A DNA stretch of 64,000 nt. It comes from HdN1 sp052035295 (GTDB lineage: Bacteria; Pseudomonadota; Gammaproteobacteria; Pseudomonadales; Ketobacteraceae). The stretch lies in NCBI GenBank assembly GCA_052035295.1, contig JBPOHS010000046.1, forward strand, positions 34,414-98,413, written 5' to 3'. The notes beneath the pieces were generated by a model that was not told the origin of the DNA, made no database searches, and saw only the letters and a program-made list of their open reading frames with translations. Of the stretch, positions 50,050 through 58,316 are shown one piece after another (the first letter of the stretch is position 1; every line of letters begins with the position of its first letter). A program made the translations under genes and the position numbers.

Positions 50050-51435
50050 TCAGGGTTGTGCTGCCGGGCGCGGACCCTGACGGCGACCACGTCTGCGGCC
50101 TTTGCGCGGCCCTTGTCCCGTCGGGGCATCCAGTTGGCTGATCATGGTACGGCGACCGACTTCGTCCTGCTCCTGGTAACGCGTCCACCATTCTCCCAGC
50201 CCGGCCTCGATCTCGCCTGCCTGTTCGCGCAGCAGCAGAAAGTCGTAGGACGCCCGGAAGCGTGGGTGCTCGAGACACTGGTCGGCACGTTTGCCCTGGC
50301 GGCGTGGCAGGCGCACCTGCAAATCCCAGATTTCCCGCATGGGAATCTGAAAACGCTTGGGAATGCTGATTTGTTGATTCTGGATGCCGATGACGTTCTG
50401 GGCTGCCTGCTGGAATGCTGGTACCGGGTGTACTTCCAGCGACTTGAGGCGTTCCCACTCACGTTTGAGCGGTGCCCACAGCAGCACGGCCATCAGGAAT
50501 GCCGGCGTGACCGGTTTGTCCTGCGCCAGACGCACGTCGGTGTTGTGCATGGCGATGGAAATCATTTCCCGCTCGGCGTCGGTGATGTCTTTCAGCTGGG
50601 GGAACAGGTGCGACTCCAGGCCGAACTCGCTCAGTTTGCGCCAAACGGCGCTGGCATAGCCCGACAGGAACAGCTTCTGGATTTCTTCGAACAACCGGGC
50701 AGCCGGCACATGATCGAGCATGGGCGCCAGGTCGCGAATGGGTTGCGCCAGCGTGTCGTCGATGATGAAGTCGAGCTTGGCGGCAAACCGTATGGCCCGC
50801 AGGATACGCACCGGGTCTTCACGGAAACGGGTATCAGGGTCACCGATCAGTTTCAGGCGCCGCGCCAGAATGTCGTCGTAGCCACCCACGTAATCTATGA
50901 TGGCGCCGTCCGAGAGGCGGTAGAAGAGAGCATTGGCCGTGAAATCGCGACGGATGGCGTCTTCCTGTTCGGTGCCGAAGACATTGTCTCGCAGGATCAA
51001 TCCCTCGTCGGAAACAGACGCCTTGGGGCTGCGTTCGGTTTCTTCTTCCTCGACTTCTTCTATCTGGGTGTGATGACCGCGAAAGGTGGCGACTTCGAGA
51101 ATCTCGCGCCCTATCCGGACATGCGCCAGACGGAAGCGGCGACCGATCAAGCGGCAGCTGCGAAAGAGATGCTTGATCTGTTCCGGCGTAGCACTGGTGG
51201 TAATGTCGAAATCTTTCGGGTGAACGCCCAACAGACCGTCGCGAATGCTGCCGCCGACCAGATAGGCCTCATAGCCGCCCTCTGTCAGTGTTTCGAGCAC
51301 GCGACGCGCGCCGAAGCTGACATCACTGGCCGGGAAGCTGTGCTGGCTGGCAGGAATGACGCGCGGCCCGGCAATGACAGCCGGTTTGCCGCTGGTAAAC
51401 AGGTTTTTGATTTTGTTGATAAGCCGTTTTGGCAT
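50050..51435 (-). CDS. pcnB: Poly(A) polymerase I
   Basis: PcnB adds 3' poly(A) tails that promote RNA decay. The 461-residue protein has the class II nucleotidyltransferase core: 'EAYLVGGSIRDGLLGVHPKD' with 'DFDITTSATPEQIK' (catalytic aspartates), 'RRDFTANALFYRLSDGAIID', 'VGGYDDILARRLKLIGDPDT' and 'FREDPVRILRAIRFAAKL'. The C terminus is basic ('GPRKGRRRGRRQGPRPAAQP'), typical of PcnB rather than CCA-adding enzyme. It begins about 280 bp after the terminator of the CrcZ-like RNA. Confidence 0.97.
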   Translation of the reverse strand: MPKRLINKIKNLFTSGKPAVIAGPRVIPASQHSFPASDVSFGARRVLETLTEGGYEAYLVGGSIRDGLLGVHPKDFDITTSATPEQIKHLFRSCRLIGRRFRLAHVRIGREILEVATFRGHHTQIEEVEEEETERSPKASVSDEGLILRDNVFGTEQEDAIRRDFTANALFYRLSDGAIIDYVGGYDDILARRLKLIGDPDTRFREDPVRILRAIRFAAKLDFIIDDTLAQPIRDLAPMLDHVPAARLFEEIQKLFLSGYASAVWRKLSEFGLESHLFPQLKDITDAEREMISIAMHNTDVRLAQDKPVTPAFLMAVLLWAPLKREWERLKSLEVHPVPAFQQAAQNVIGIQNQQISIPKRFQIPMREIWDLQVRLPRRQGKRADQCLEHPRFRASYDFLLLREQAGEIEAGLGEWWTRYQEQDEVGRRTMISQLDAPTGQGPRKGRRRGRRQGPRPAAQP

Positions 51436-51624
51436 GTGCGGTATTCAGCGCCAGGTGGAGCGGTGACACGGTGTTATGGAAACCCTTGCTGCGGGTTTCC
51501 CGCCTTTACTGAGTCTAGCGTAACTCGTGAAAAACATTGCGAAATTCGCCTGTCTTCCTGTCGCGCGGTCAATGGTGCCAGCATCAGGACAGAAAAACGG
51601 CACCATCTTACCATTCCTGATGGA

Positions 51625-51652
51625 TGTATAGACAATTTTTGTGGGTTTTCAG
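51625..51652 (-). promoter_or_regulatory. Candidate sigma-70 promoter for pcnB
   Basis: On the minus strand CTGAAA (51652-51647) and TATACA (51630-51625) are separated by 16 bp, giving a start near 51618 and a leader of about 180 bases. The -10 matches 5 of 6 and the -35 only 4 of 6 consensus bases. Confidence 0.4.
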
Positions 51653-51714
51653 AGGGTTCTGCGATACCAGATGGGAGGATGGGGTTGAGAGGGCGGCGGT
51701 GGGTAGCGCACAAA

Positions 51715-52292
51715 GTAAAAAGGGAAGGTGTTAACCTTCCCTTGCGCTTAATCTTTCTACTTTATTATTCTTCTGGAGCTTGGTTTTATTCTTGAGGACT
51801 ATCTTTTTCAGGAACCGGGCCCGTAGGCCCGGTCCTTTTATGTGCCGACTCTTTTTATTGTTTTTCAGCAGTTTTTATTGTTTTTGCGTTGTTTTTATTA
51901 TGGTTAGGTAGCTTTTTTTATTGTTATTCAACGGTTGCTTATTGTTTTTATAATCGCATTTTTGCTGTGCTGTTTTCGATCGGTATGGCAGTGGGCTGGT
52001 GTCGGAGGCTGCTCGTTTTCGTTATTCTGTGCAGTTCCTGCCTTTCGGCGCCGTTTGTTACCACTATAAAATCCGATCTTTGTTACCTGGCCGCGTTGTC
52101 GTTATTGTTGTTGCGGTTTCGGCAGTTCTACTTTTTTCTTCTTCTTGTTATTGTTTCTTGTTCTTCTTGTCTAAATTTTGTTTTTATCGTTTTTGTGCTG
52201 TCGACTTTTTATTGTTGTTCTTCTTGTTCTTCTTGTCTTTCTTCTTCTTGTTTTTGCGTCCCGATCTTTTCGTTGTTGTTGTCTCGGCGACG
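51715..52292 (-). ncRNA. crcZ: CrcZ-like regulatory RNA with repeated Hfq/Crc (CA) motifs
   Basis: This AT-rich, apparently non-coding stretch lies between cbrB and pcnB exactly where Pseudomonas encodes CrcZ, the RNA that titrates Hfq/Crc and relieves carbon catabolite repression. On the minus strand it contains eight clusters of AAYAAYAA, the A-rich motif bound by Hfq with Crc, near 52280-52273, 52219-52209, 52155-52145, 52112-52102, 51946-51939, 51928-51918, 51882-51875 and 51862-51855. The 5' end (about 52292) is placed 12 bases from the -12 element of a sigma-54 promoter. The 3' end is placed at a terminator at 51717-51743; a GC hairpin near 51811-51835 is an earlier possible end or processing site, giving about 480-580 nt. 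Plus-strand ORFs across it are artefacts of T-rich sequence. Confidence 0.85.
51717..51743 (-). terminator. Rho-independent terminator of the CrcZ-like RNA
   Basis: AAGGGAAGGT and ACCTTCCCTT form a 10-bp stem with a 4-base loop (51720-51743). On the minus strand TTTTT follows immediately. It is the last hairpin before pcnB. Confidence 0.85.
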
Positions 52293-52302
52293 CTGAATAC
52301 AT

Positions 52303-52318
52303 AGCAGGTAGTGTGCCA
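52303..52318 (-). promoter_or_regulatory. Sigma-54 (-24/-12) promoter of the CrcZ-like RNA
   Basis: The minus strand reads TGGCACACTACCTGCT, with GG and GC at exact sigma-54 spacing (consensus TGGCACG-N4-TTGCW). CbrB, encoded upstream, is a sigma-54 activator, so the promoter and activator match. Confidence 0.82.
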
Positions 52319-52347
52319 ACAGCAAGAAAAAACATAAAAACGTTAAA

Positions 52348-52360
52348 TATCAATGAGTTG
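52348..52360. promoter_or_regulatory. IHF site between promoter and enhancer of the CrcZ-like RNA
   Basis: TATCAATGAGTTG is a perfect match to the IHF consensus WATCAA-N4-TTR. It is centred about 62 bp upstream of the predicted start, between the -24 element and the GTAAC cluster, the classic place for DNA bending in sigma-54 promoters. Confidence 0.65.
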
Positions 52361-52401
52361 GAATTGTTAAGTTGTGTAAGTGGGGCCCAGAGTCAAGAAT
52401 C

Positions 52402-52481
52402 TGTTACCAACTCTATCAGTGGGTGTTCCTGTATACCGGTAACACGGTAACAGTAACGGTGACACTTCTTGGGAGGTAACG
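52402..52481. promoter_or_regulatory. Putative CbrB enhancer sites upstream of the CrcZ-like RNA
   Basis: One TGTTACC (52402-52408) faces several GTAAC half-sites: GGTAACA (52438-52444), GGTAACA (52446-52452), GTAAC near 52453 and GGTAAC (52475-52480). They lie about 113-190 bp before the predicted start. CbrB sites of Pseudomonas are described, from memory, as GTTAC/GTAAC inverted elements; exact spacing here differs from any single model I recall. Confidence 0.6.
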
Positions 52482-52658
52482 ATCCCCGGTAGCGTTCTAG
52501 ATAGCTGTTTTTGAAAAGTTTGAGCTGCTTATAAGGAGGATTGTCAGACAGTCGCGTGTGCTGCCGCCAACCTGGCCCGGGATGGGAGGTTGCTGGCAGC
52601 AAGAAGAATGAGGGTGGTGTAGGCGGGAAAAGTGACGGAAATCCGTCGGACGCCGATG

Positions 52659-54080
52659 TCAACTTCCTGTGGAGCCGCTCCGCAAAGAGGGTTTTTTGCG
52701 GGGAATGCCAAGACGTTGACGTCTCTCCCACAGGCACTTGCGGCTGATTCCCAGCTTTTGGGCAAGCTCGGTTTCTGTCATGTGATCTTGATGTTCGAGC
52801 ACAAAGCGCTGGAAGTAGTCCTCCAGCGACAGATCTTCCTCGGGTTCCTGGCTGTCGACCACGTTGAAATGGCCCGTCTCGGAAAAAGCAGGAGGGATGG
52901 GCGCCGTGCTGCTGAAGACCTGATCGGTATCGGGTTCGATCGCGAGCAGGTCGGGCGTGATGGTCGTGCCATCGCAGAGAATCACCGCGCGCTCCAGCGC
53001 GTTTTCAAGCTCGCGTACGTTGCCGGGCCACGAGTAGTGATTGATGGCGTAAAGCGCATCCTCGTTGAACCGCATTTCGGGTTTGGCCATGCGGTTGCAG
53101 GTGCGGATCAACAGCTCCCGCGCCAACTTTTCGATGTCTTCCGCCCGCTCCCGCAGGGGCGGCAGGTAGAGCTCCACCACATGCAGTCGGTAATACAAGT
53201 CTTCGCGGAACTTGCCGGCCTTGGCGAGCATCTTGAGGTCGCGGTGAGTTGCGGCCACCAGGCGTACGTCGACGGTCTTGGCTTGCACGGCCCCGACCCG
53301 GCGCACTTCTTTTTCTTGCAGCAGGCGCAACAGTCGGGCCTGGGCTTCGAGCGGCAATTCACCGATTTCATCGAGGAACAGGGTGCCGCTGTCGGCGGCC
53401 TCGACAAGGCCTTTGCGATTGGCGTTGGCGCCGGTGAATGCGCCTTTCTCGTGTCCGAACAGTTCGGCTTCGATCAGGGTTTCCGGGATCGCGGCGCAGT
53501 TGACCGAGATCAGCGGCCCGTTAGCGCGGTTGCTTTGTGCATGCAGGGCACGCGCCACCAGTTCTTTACCGGTGCCGGACTCCCCGCGCACGAGTACGGT
53601 GCTATCGGTGGGCGCAACCTTTTGAATCTTCTTGAACATCTCCTGCATGGGAAGGCATTCGCCAATCATGCCGGTGACAGGGAAATCCCGGTTTACCGTG
53701 CTGCGCAGCGCGGTATTTTCTCGTTCGAGGGCTTTCTCTTTGAGGATGCGCTCGACCGACATCAGCATTTCATCGTGATCGAACGGCTTGGCGATATAGT
53801 CGACAGCGCCCATCTTCATGGCGTCGACGGCAGACTTGAGGCTGGCGTAGCTGGTCATGACCAGCACGGGCACGCTTTCGGCCAGGCCGATGACGTCGGT
53901 GCCGGGTGCGCCAGGCAGACGCAAGTCAGTGATGATCAGGTCAAAATTGCTGAGCTGGAAGCTGTCGGTGGCTTCTTTGACGCTGCCGGCTTCGCTGATC
54001 CGGTAGTTGTGGCGCTCCAGCAGTCGCTTCAGGGAATGCCGGATGACGTTCTCATCTTCAATGATCAGGATATGACTCAT
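52659..54080 (-). CDS. cbrB: Sigma-54 dependent response regulator CbrB
   Basis: CbrB is the NtrC-type response regulator of the CbrAB carbon/nitrogen balance system and activates crcZ. The 473 residues have a receiver domain (Asp about 54 in 'LIITDLRLPG'), an AAA+ domain with Walker A 'GESGTGKELVARALH', the sigma-54 contact loop 'GAFTGAN', Walker B 'GTLFLDEIGELPLEAQARLL' and 'NVRELENALERAVIL', and a C-terminal Fis-type HTH 'ETELAQKLGISRKCLWERRQ'. It lies 8 bp after cbrA, so it is cotranscribed and possibly also has its own promoter inside the cbrA end. Confidence 0.95.
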   Translation of the reverse strand: MSHILIIEDENVIRHSLKRLLERHNYRISEAGSVKEATDSFQLSNFDLIITDLRLPGAPGTDVIGLAESVPVLVMTSYASLKSAVDAMKMGAVDYIAKPFDHDEMLMSVERILKEKALERENTALRSTVNRDFPVTGMIGECLPMQEMFKKIQKVAPTDSTVLVRGESGTGKELVARALHAQSNRANGPLISVNCAAIPETLIEAELFGHEKGAFTGANANRKGLVEAADSGTLFLDEIGELPLEAQARLLRLLQEKEVRRVGAVQAKTVDVRLVAATHRDLKMLAKAGKFREDLYYRLHVVELYLPPLRERAEDIEKLARELLIRTCNRMAKPEMRFNEDALYAINHYSWPGNVRELENALERAVILCDGTTITPDLLAIEPDTDQVFSSTAPIPPAFSETGHFNVVDSQEPEEDLSLEDYFQRFVLEHQDHMTETELAQKLGISRKCLWERRQRLGIPRKKPSLRSGSTGS

Positions 54081-54088
54081 TGCCGCCG

Positions 54089-57076
54089 TTACTCCTGGGA
54101 AGCCGTGTTACCGTTACCGTCTGGGGAATCCGATGTTACCGGTGTTACCGCCGAAAGGGAACGGGGTAATGTAATGGTAACACGCGTTCCCGTATTGTTC
54201 CTGTGTATCGGGCTGGTGATTTTTATTTGGCCAAAATGCTCTTCGATAATGCTGTAAACCAATGCCATGCCGAGGCCTGTTCCTTTGCCCGGTTCCTTGG
54301 TGGTGACGAAAGGCTCGAAGATGCGTTCCTGCAGTTCTGCCGGAATCCCGCTGCCGTAATCTTCAACGTCGGTGACGATGGTGTGTTCTTCGGCGCGGGT
54401 GCGCACCGTGATCGGGAATTCCGGATTGCTGGCGTCACGCGCGTTGCCTAGCAGGTTGATGAAGACCTGGATCAGTTTCTGGGGATCACCTTTGACTTCA
54501 TGCGAGGGATCGCACTGGTTCACGAATTCGTATTCGCGGCGATCCTTGTTCAGACGCAGCAGGTCGATGGCTTCCTGGGCACATTCCCGAAGGTTGACCG
54601 TCTCAAGCTCCAGGCGATGGTGACCACTGTGACTGAAGCTCACCAGAGAATGCACGATACGGGAAATGCGCTTGGTCTGCTCCACGATCTGATCGGCGGT
54701 CCAGCGGGTGTCATCATCCTGACTTTCGTAACGCAGGTTCTGGGCCAGACAGGCAATGCCGGTGACCGGGTTGCCAATTTCGTGGGCGACACCGGCGGCC
54801 AGACGACCGACCGAGGCCAGACGTTCGCTGTGGGCGAGCTTCTGCTGCAAAAGACGCATCTCGGTAAGGTCTTCAAGCACGATAACCCAGCCACTCTGTT
54901 GACGCGTCGCGCCGTCGACCTGCACCAGTGCCTTATGGCAGGAAATCCAGCGAGGCATGCCCTTGTAATCGAACTGCTTCTGCATCGTGTTGGTTTCTTC
55001 GTCGAGAAAGCTGGTAATCAGGGCTCCCCAGGGCGGAGGAAGGCTGCTGATATGCGATCCGACGATGGCGCTCGGTTCGATGCGCGTGAGGTGTTCGATG
55101 GCTTTGTTCCAGCCGACCACTTCGCCGTCGCTGCCCAGTGAGCATACGCCGATGGGCAAGTCATGCAGCGTCTGCCGGTGAAAGCGCCGCAGGCTGTCGA
55201 GTTCGGCGGCAAGGCCGGTGAGCTTGTCCTGATAGTCTTCGAGTCGGCTTTCGATGAAGTGAATGTCTTTCAGCGAGTTGTCGTCGGCCTGGATCTCGTA
55301 GGGGAGCGATTCCTCGATGATGTCATGTGCGACGGACGGGCCGAGCAGGCCAGAAAGGTTGTTCTCCAGCTGGTCGCGCAGACGTCTCAGGGCATAGGGG
55401 CGCATTTCTGTCATGTCCATCGACAGATCGTGCAGGGCCAGTTTTACTTCGCGGTCGGCAGTGGCGACACCCAGCGGGCCGCTCAGACGTTGCATGATTT
55501 CGTGCACGCTTTTGACCGGAAGCTCCCAGCGCATGGGCCGGCGCAACGTATCGACGTTACAGGCATTGGCGGCGTTCTGTTCCTCGGGGGTGGTTTCGTT
55601 GCTCATCGATACCAGGGCAAAGATGACCGCGTTCAGGAAAATGGCGAAGCTGGCCACCATGTAGCTGTTATCGGGCGTCGGGAATTTGTCGTTGAGCAGC
55701 AGCGGGATATTCAGATGGACCTGAAACTCGAACAACACCGGCAGCAGTAGCACGAAGAACCACACACCGAAGCCAGCGGCGAGGCCTGCCAGGAACCCTT
55801 TCCGGTTGGCGCGAGTCCAGAGCAGCACGCCGACCAGTCCCGGCACGAATTGCATGGTTGCAACAAAGGCAAGGAAACCGAGTTCCGACAGGCTGTTGCG
55901 GTTGGCCACGACATAATAGAAGCCGTAGGCCGACAGAATGATGGCGGCGATCAGGATGCGGCGTGTCCACAGCAGCCAGCTATAGAGGTTGCGCTGGGTG
56001 TTGACCGGTGACAGCGGTAACACCAGGTGATTGAGGAACATCGCGGACAGCGCCAGCGTACAGACAATAATGACGCCGCTGGCGGCGGACAAACCGGCCA
56101 TGAATACCAGCACGGCCAGGAATTTGCTGTCGCGGGCGAGTGGAATGGTCAGGCTCAGGTAGTCCGGGTTGGCGCTCAGGCTCATGGCCTGTGCGCCCCA
56201 GACAATGATGGGCACGAACACGGCGAGCAGCAACAGATAAAGCGGGAGCGCCCAGCTGGCGGTAATGAGCGCGCGCGGGTTGATGTTCTCGGTGAAACTC
56301 ATGTGGAACATGTGGGGCATCACCACCGCCGCCACGAAAAAGGCGGCGATCAGGCTGCGCCACGGGCCTTCAACCAGGGGGCTGTAGAGTCGGTCGAGCG
56401 CTTCGGGGTGTTGCTGCAACCAGTCAGTGACGCCCAGTGGCCCTCCGAACACGCTGTACATGACATAGCAGCCGAGGGCGCACATCGCGCCGACTTTCAG
56501 CACGGATTCAAAGGCCATGGCGACGACCAGTCCTTCATGCTTTTCGCGCAATGAAATGTGGCGTGCCCCGAACAATATGGCGAACAGGATGATCAGCAGG
56601 CAGAACAGGAAGGCCAGAGTGTTGGTCTGCGATTCCCGGTTGAGTACCTGGATCGAGTCGGCCACGGCTTGTATCTGCAAGGCGAGCAGCGGGATGACGC
56701 CGACGAACATGCAGAGCGTGACCACCGCACCGACCACCGGGCTGCGATAACGGAAGGCGAACAGGTCGGCGAGCGAGGCGAGCTGGTAGGTCCGGGTCAG
56801 CCGCATCATGGGCGCCAACAGCACGGGCGCGAGCATATAGGCCCCGGACATTCCCAGGTAATAGGCGAGGAAGTTGTAGCCGTGGTTATAGGCGTAGCCG
56901 ACACTGCCATAGATGGCCCAAGCGCTGGCGAAGACGCCCAGCGACAGCACATACGTGGCGGGATGGCGTACCAGCCGCGATGGCAAGTAGCCGAGTTCGG
57001 TGATGTAGGCGACCAGAAAGAAGAACGCCAGATAGATGATCCCCATGGAGAACACCTGGGTGAGACTAAAACCCAT
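54089..57076 (-). CDS. cbrA: CbrA sensor histidine kinase fused to a solute-symporter domain
   Basis: CbrA is the sensor of the CbrAB system; it combines a sodium/solute-symporter-like membrane domain with a kinase. The 995 residues have about 13 membrane helices (1-500), a linker, a PAS domain (about 615-740, 'LPIGVCSLGSDGEVVGWNKA'), HisKA with 'AAGVAHEIGNPVTGIACLAQ', and HATPase with 'LLGNARDAS', 'DYGSGIPAELQERIFEPFVT' and 'KGTGLGMALVYSI'. I place the start at ATG 57076: the 7-codon longer reading begins with TTG, whereas AAGGAG lies 11 bases before this ATG. The start overlaps cbrX by 11 bp. Confidence 0.94.
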   Translation of the reverse strand: MGFSLTQVFSMGIIYLAFFFLVAYITELGYLPSRLVRHPATYVLSLGVFASAWAIYGSVGYAYNHGYNFLAYYLGMSGAYMLAPVLLAPMMRLTRTYQLASLADLFAFRYRSPVVGAVVTLCMFVGVIPLLALQIQAVADSIQVLNRESQTNTLAFLFCLLIILFAILFGARHISLREKHEGLVVAMAFESVLKVGAMCALGCYVMYSVFGGPLGVTDWLQQHPEALDRLYSPLVEGPWRSLIAAFFVAAVVMPHMFHMSFTENINPRALITASWALPLYLLLLAVFVPIIVWGAQAMSLSANPDYLSLTIPLARDSKFLAVLVFMAGLSAASGVIIVCTLALSAMFLNHLVLPLSPVNTQRNLYSWLLWTRRILIAAIILSAYGFYYVVANRNSLSELGFLAFVATMQFVPGLVGVLLWTRANRKGFLAGLAAGFGVWFFVLLLPVLFEFQVHLNIPLLLNDKFPTPDNSYMVASFAIFLNAVIFALVSMSNETTPEEQNAANACNVDTLRRPMRWELPVKSVHEIMQRLSGPLGVATADREVKLALHDLSMDMTEMRPYALRRLRDQLENNLSGLLGPSVAHDIIEESLPYEIQADDNSLKDIHFIESRLEDYQDKLTGLAAELDSLRRFHRQTLHDLPIGVCSLGSDGEVVGWNKAIEHLTRIEPSAIVGSHISSLPPPWGALITSFLDEETNTMQKQFDYKGMPRWISCHKALVQVDGATRQQSGWVIVLEDLTEMRLLQQKLAHSERLASVGRLAAGVAHEIGNPVTGIACLAQNLRYESQDDDTRWTADQIVEQTKRISRIVHSLVSFSHSGHHRLELETVNLRECAQEAIDLLRLNKDRREYEFVNQCDPSHEVKGDPQKLIQVFINLLGNARDASNPEFPITVRTRAEEHTIVTDVEDYGSGIPAELQERIFEPFVTTKEPGKGTGLGMALVYSIIEEHFGQIKITSPIHRNNTGTRVTITLPRSLSAVTPVTSDSPDGNGNTASQE
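54106..54182. promoter_or_regulatory. Cluster of GTTACC/GGTAAC elements inside the cbrA 3' end
   Basis: Five elements lie within 77 bp just before cbrB: TGTTACC at 54106-54112, GTTACC at 54113-54118, TGTTACC at 54134-54140 and 54143-54149, and the inverted GGTAACA at 54176-54182. The hexamer falls in different codon phases (Val-Thr in one place, Gly-Asn in another), so codon choice alone does not explain it. They resemble the half-sites upstream of the CrcZ-like RNA and could be CbrB sites for cbrB itself. Confidence 0.45.
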
Positions 57077-57242
57077 CGAGATCCCGGCTCCTTGCAATCC
57101 AGTAAGTCACGGCAATCAGCAGGCCCCACACCAGGAAGGGCCGGTACCAGACGACGCCACCGTCTATCCACCACTGCATGAGGGCAGGGGAGAGAACGTA
57201 GGCGCCGACGATGAAGAGCAGTATCAGACGATCTATGTACAT
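57066..57242 (-). CDS. cbrX: CbrX-like small membrane protein overlapping cbrA
   Basis: A 58-residue membrane protein, 'MYIDRLILLFIVGAYVLSPA...', with two transmembrane helices ('LILLFIVGAYVLSPALMQWW' and 'PFLVWGLLIAVTYWIA') and a basic-acidic C terminus ('RSRDLDGF'). It ends inside the start of cbrA. In Pseudomonas a small ORF of this kind, named cbrX, is translationally coupled to cbrA; the name is used here on position and shape. The ATG at 57242 was chosen over an in-frame extension that runs into gluQ. The ribosome site is weak, so dksA/gluQ readthrough or leaderless translation is possible. Confidence 0.75.
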   Translation of the reverse strand: MYIDRLILLFIVGAYVLSPALMQWWIDGGVVWYRPFLVWGLLIAVTYWIARSRDLDGF

Positions 57243-57312
57243 CGATGCGGGCTCTGGGGGGAAATATTCAGTGTACGTGTTTTGGGGTGGCGGGGCAAAA
57301 GCGGGCTGGATC

Positions 57313-58212
57313 TCACCTTGGTTGTAGTGACTCTCCAATAATCCCGCTCACGCGCGGGATTTTCGAAAAATCCCAATTTTTCACTGCCCACGCCAGAATC
57401 TCCTCAGGCTTCGATGCCTGCATCGCTCGATCCGGCATCTGCCCCAGTACATCCAGTACCTGACAAAGTATTTGCCCCTGATTTTCCCGGGGTAACGGTC
57501 GCGCAAAGGTCTGCTTGCTTAGCTTTTGACCAAGTGCATTGGTCAGCACCGGCAGATGGGCATAGTGAGGGGTAGCCACTTGCAGCCAGCGTTGCAGCAG
57601 CAAATGGTAGGGCGTGGAATCGAGAAGGTCCGCGCCACGCACGATGTCCGTGATGCCCTGGGCCGCGTCGTCAACAACGACAGCGAGATGATAGGCGAAA
57701 AAACCTTCTTTTCGGCGTACGACAAAATCGCCAGCGTCGACACCGAAATGCAGGCAAAAACGGCCTTGCAGCGCGTCATCGAAACAAATCATTTCGTGAG
57801 GCGCCATTGCCTTGATGGCGCTGGCGGCGACGGGCGCCCGTTGGCGATGGTGGCACGTGCCGGGGTAAACGCGATGCTCCGCAAGCTGCTTGCGTGAGCA
57901 GCTGCAATAGAACAGATGCGCATCACGCTGAAGCTGATCGAGGGCTGCCAAGTAGTATTCGTCGCGCCGGCTTTGATAGAAAACGTCATCGTGCCAGTGC
58001 AGGCCGTAGTCTTCAAGGGTGTGGAGTATTTCGCTGCTGGCACCCGCCACTTCGCGCAAGGGATCGATGTCTTCGATGCGCACCAGCCACTTTCCTTGAT
58101 GACTATGAGCATCGCAGTAGCTGGCCACGGCCGTCAGCAGGGAGCCGATGTGCAGCGCACCGGTGGGTGAGGGCGCAAAACGGCCAATGTAGGGGGCTGG
58201 CTCTGTACTCAT
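57313..58212 (-). CDS. gluQ: Glutamyl-Q tRNA(Asp) synthetase
   Basis: GluQ attaches glutamate to queuosine in the tRNA(Asp) anticodon. The 299 residues are a truncated glutamyl-tRNA synthetase: 'YIGRFAPSPTGALHIGSLLT' (HIGH motif as 'HIGS'), a zinc-binding Cys cluster 'YCSCSRKQL...YPGTCHH', the 'RGADLLDSTPYHLLLQRWL' motif and the KMSKS variant 'GQKLSKQTFA'. No anticodon-binding domain is present, as expected. The ATG at 58212 fits the family start. It lies between dksA and cbrX, separated from dksA by a terminator. Confidence 0.95.
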   Translation of the reverse strand: MSTEPAPYIGRFAPSPTGALHIGSLLTAVASYCDAHSHQGKWLVRIEDIDPLREVAGASSEILHTLEDYGLHWHDDVFYQSRRDEYYLAALDQLQRDAHLFYCSCSRKQLAEHRVYPGTCHHRQRAPVAASAIKAMAPHEMICFDDALQGRFCLHFGVDAGDFVVRRKEGFFAYHLAVVVDDAAQGITDIVRGADLLDSTPYHLLLQRWLQVATPHYAHLPVLTNALGQKLSKQTFARPLPRENQGQILCQVLDVLGQMPDRAMQASKPEEILAWAVKNWDFSKIPRVSGIIGESLQPR

Positions 58213-58243
58213 GTCGGTGCCGGAAACGGGACGATCCAGAAAC

Positions 58244-58265
58244 AAAAAAGGACGCCAGGGCGCCC
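58244..58265 (-). terminator. Rho-independent terminator after dksA
   Basis: On the minus strand GGGCGC pairs with GCGTCC (one G-U pair) around a four-base loop, followed by TTTTTT. It lies about 50 bp after the dksA stop, just upstream of gluQ. Confidence 0.82.
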
Positions 58266-58316
58266 TTTTTCAGCAGAAACGATAAGCCCTGACAGGCAAG
58301 GCTCACATCGTCGGGA

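Noticed and set aside
50056..51795. Long plus-strand ORF of 579 residues opposite pcnB
   Set aside because: It is a high-GC antisense shadow of a full-length, well-conserved PcnB and has no recognisable domain.
51889..52304. Plus-strand ORFs of 101-135 residues over the region between pcnB and cbrB
   Set aside because: Their proteins are low-complexity Leu/Phe/Ser/Cys strings produced by T-rich sequence, with no ribosome site; the minus strand carries CrcZ-like motifs, promoter and terminator.
52634..52647. Terminator after cbrB from GACGG/CCGTC
   Set aside because: A 5-bp stem with a weak TTTT tail is too short to claim; cbrB may read through toward the CrcZ-like region.
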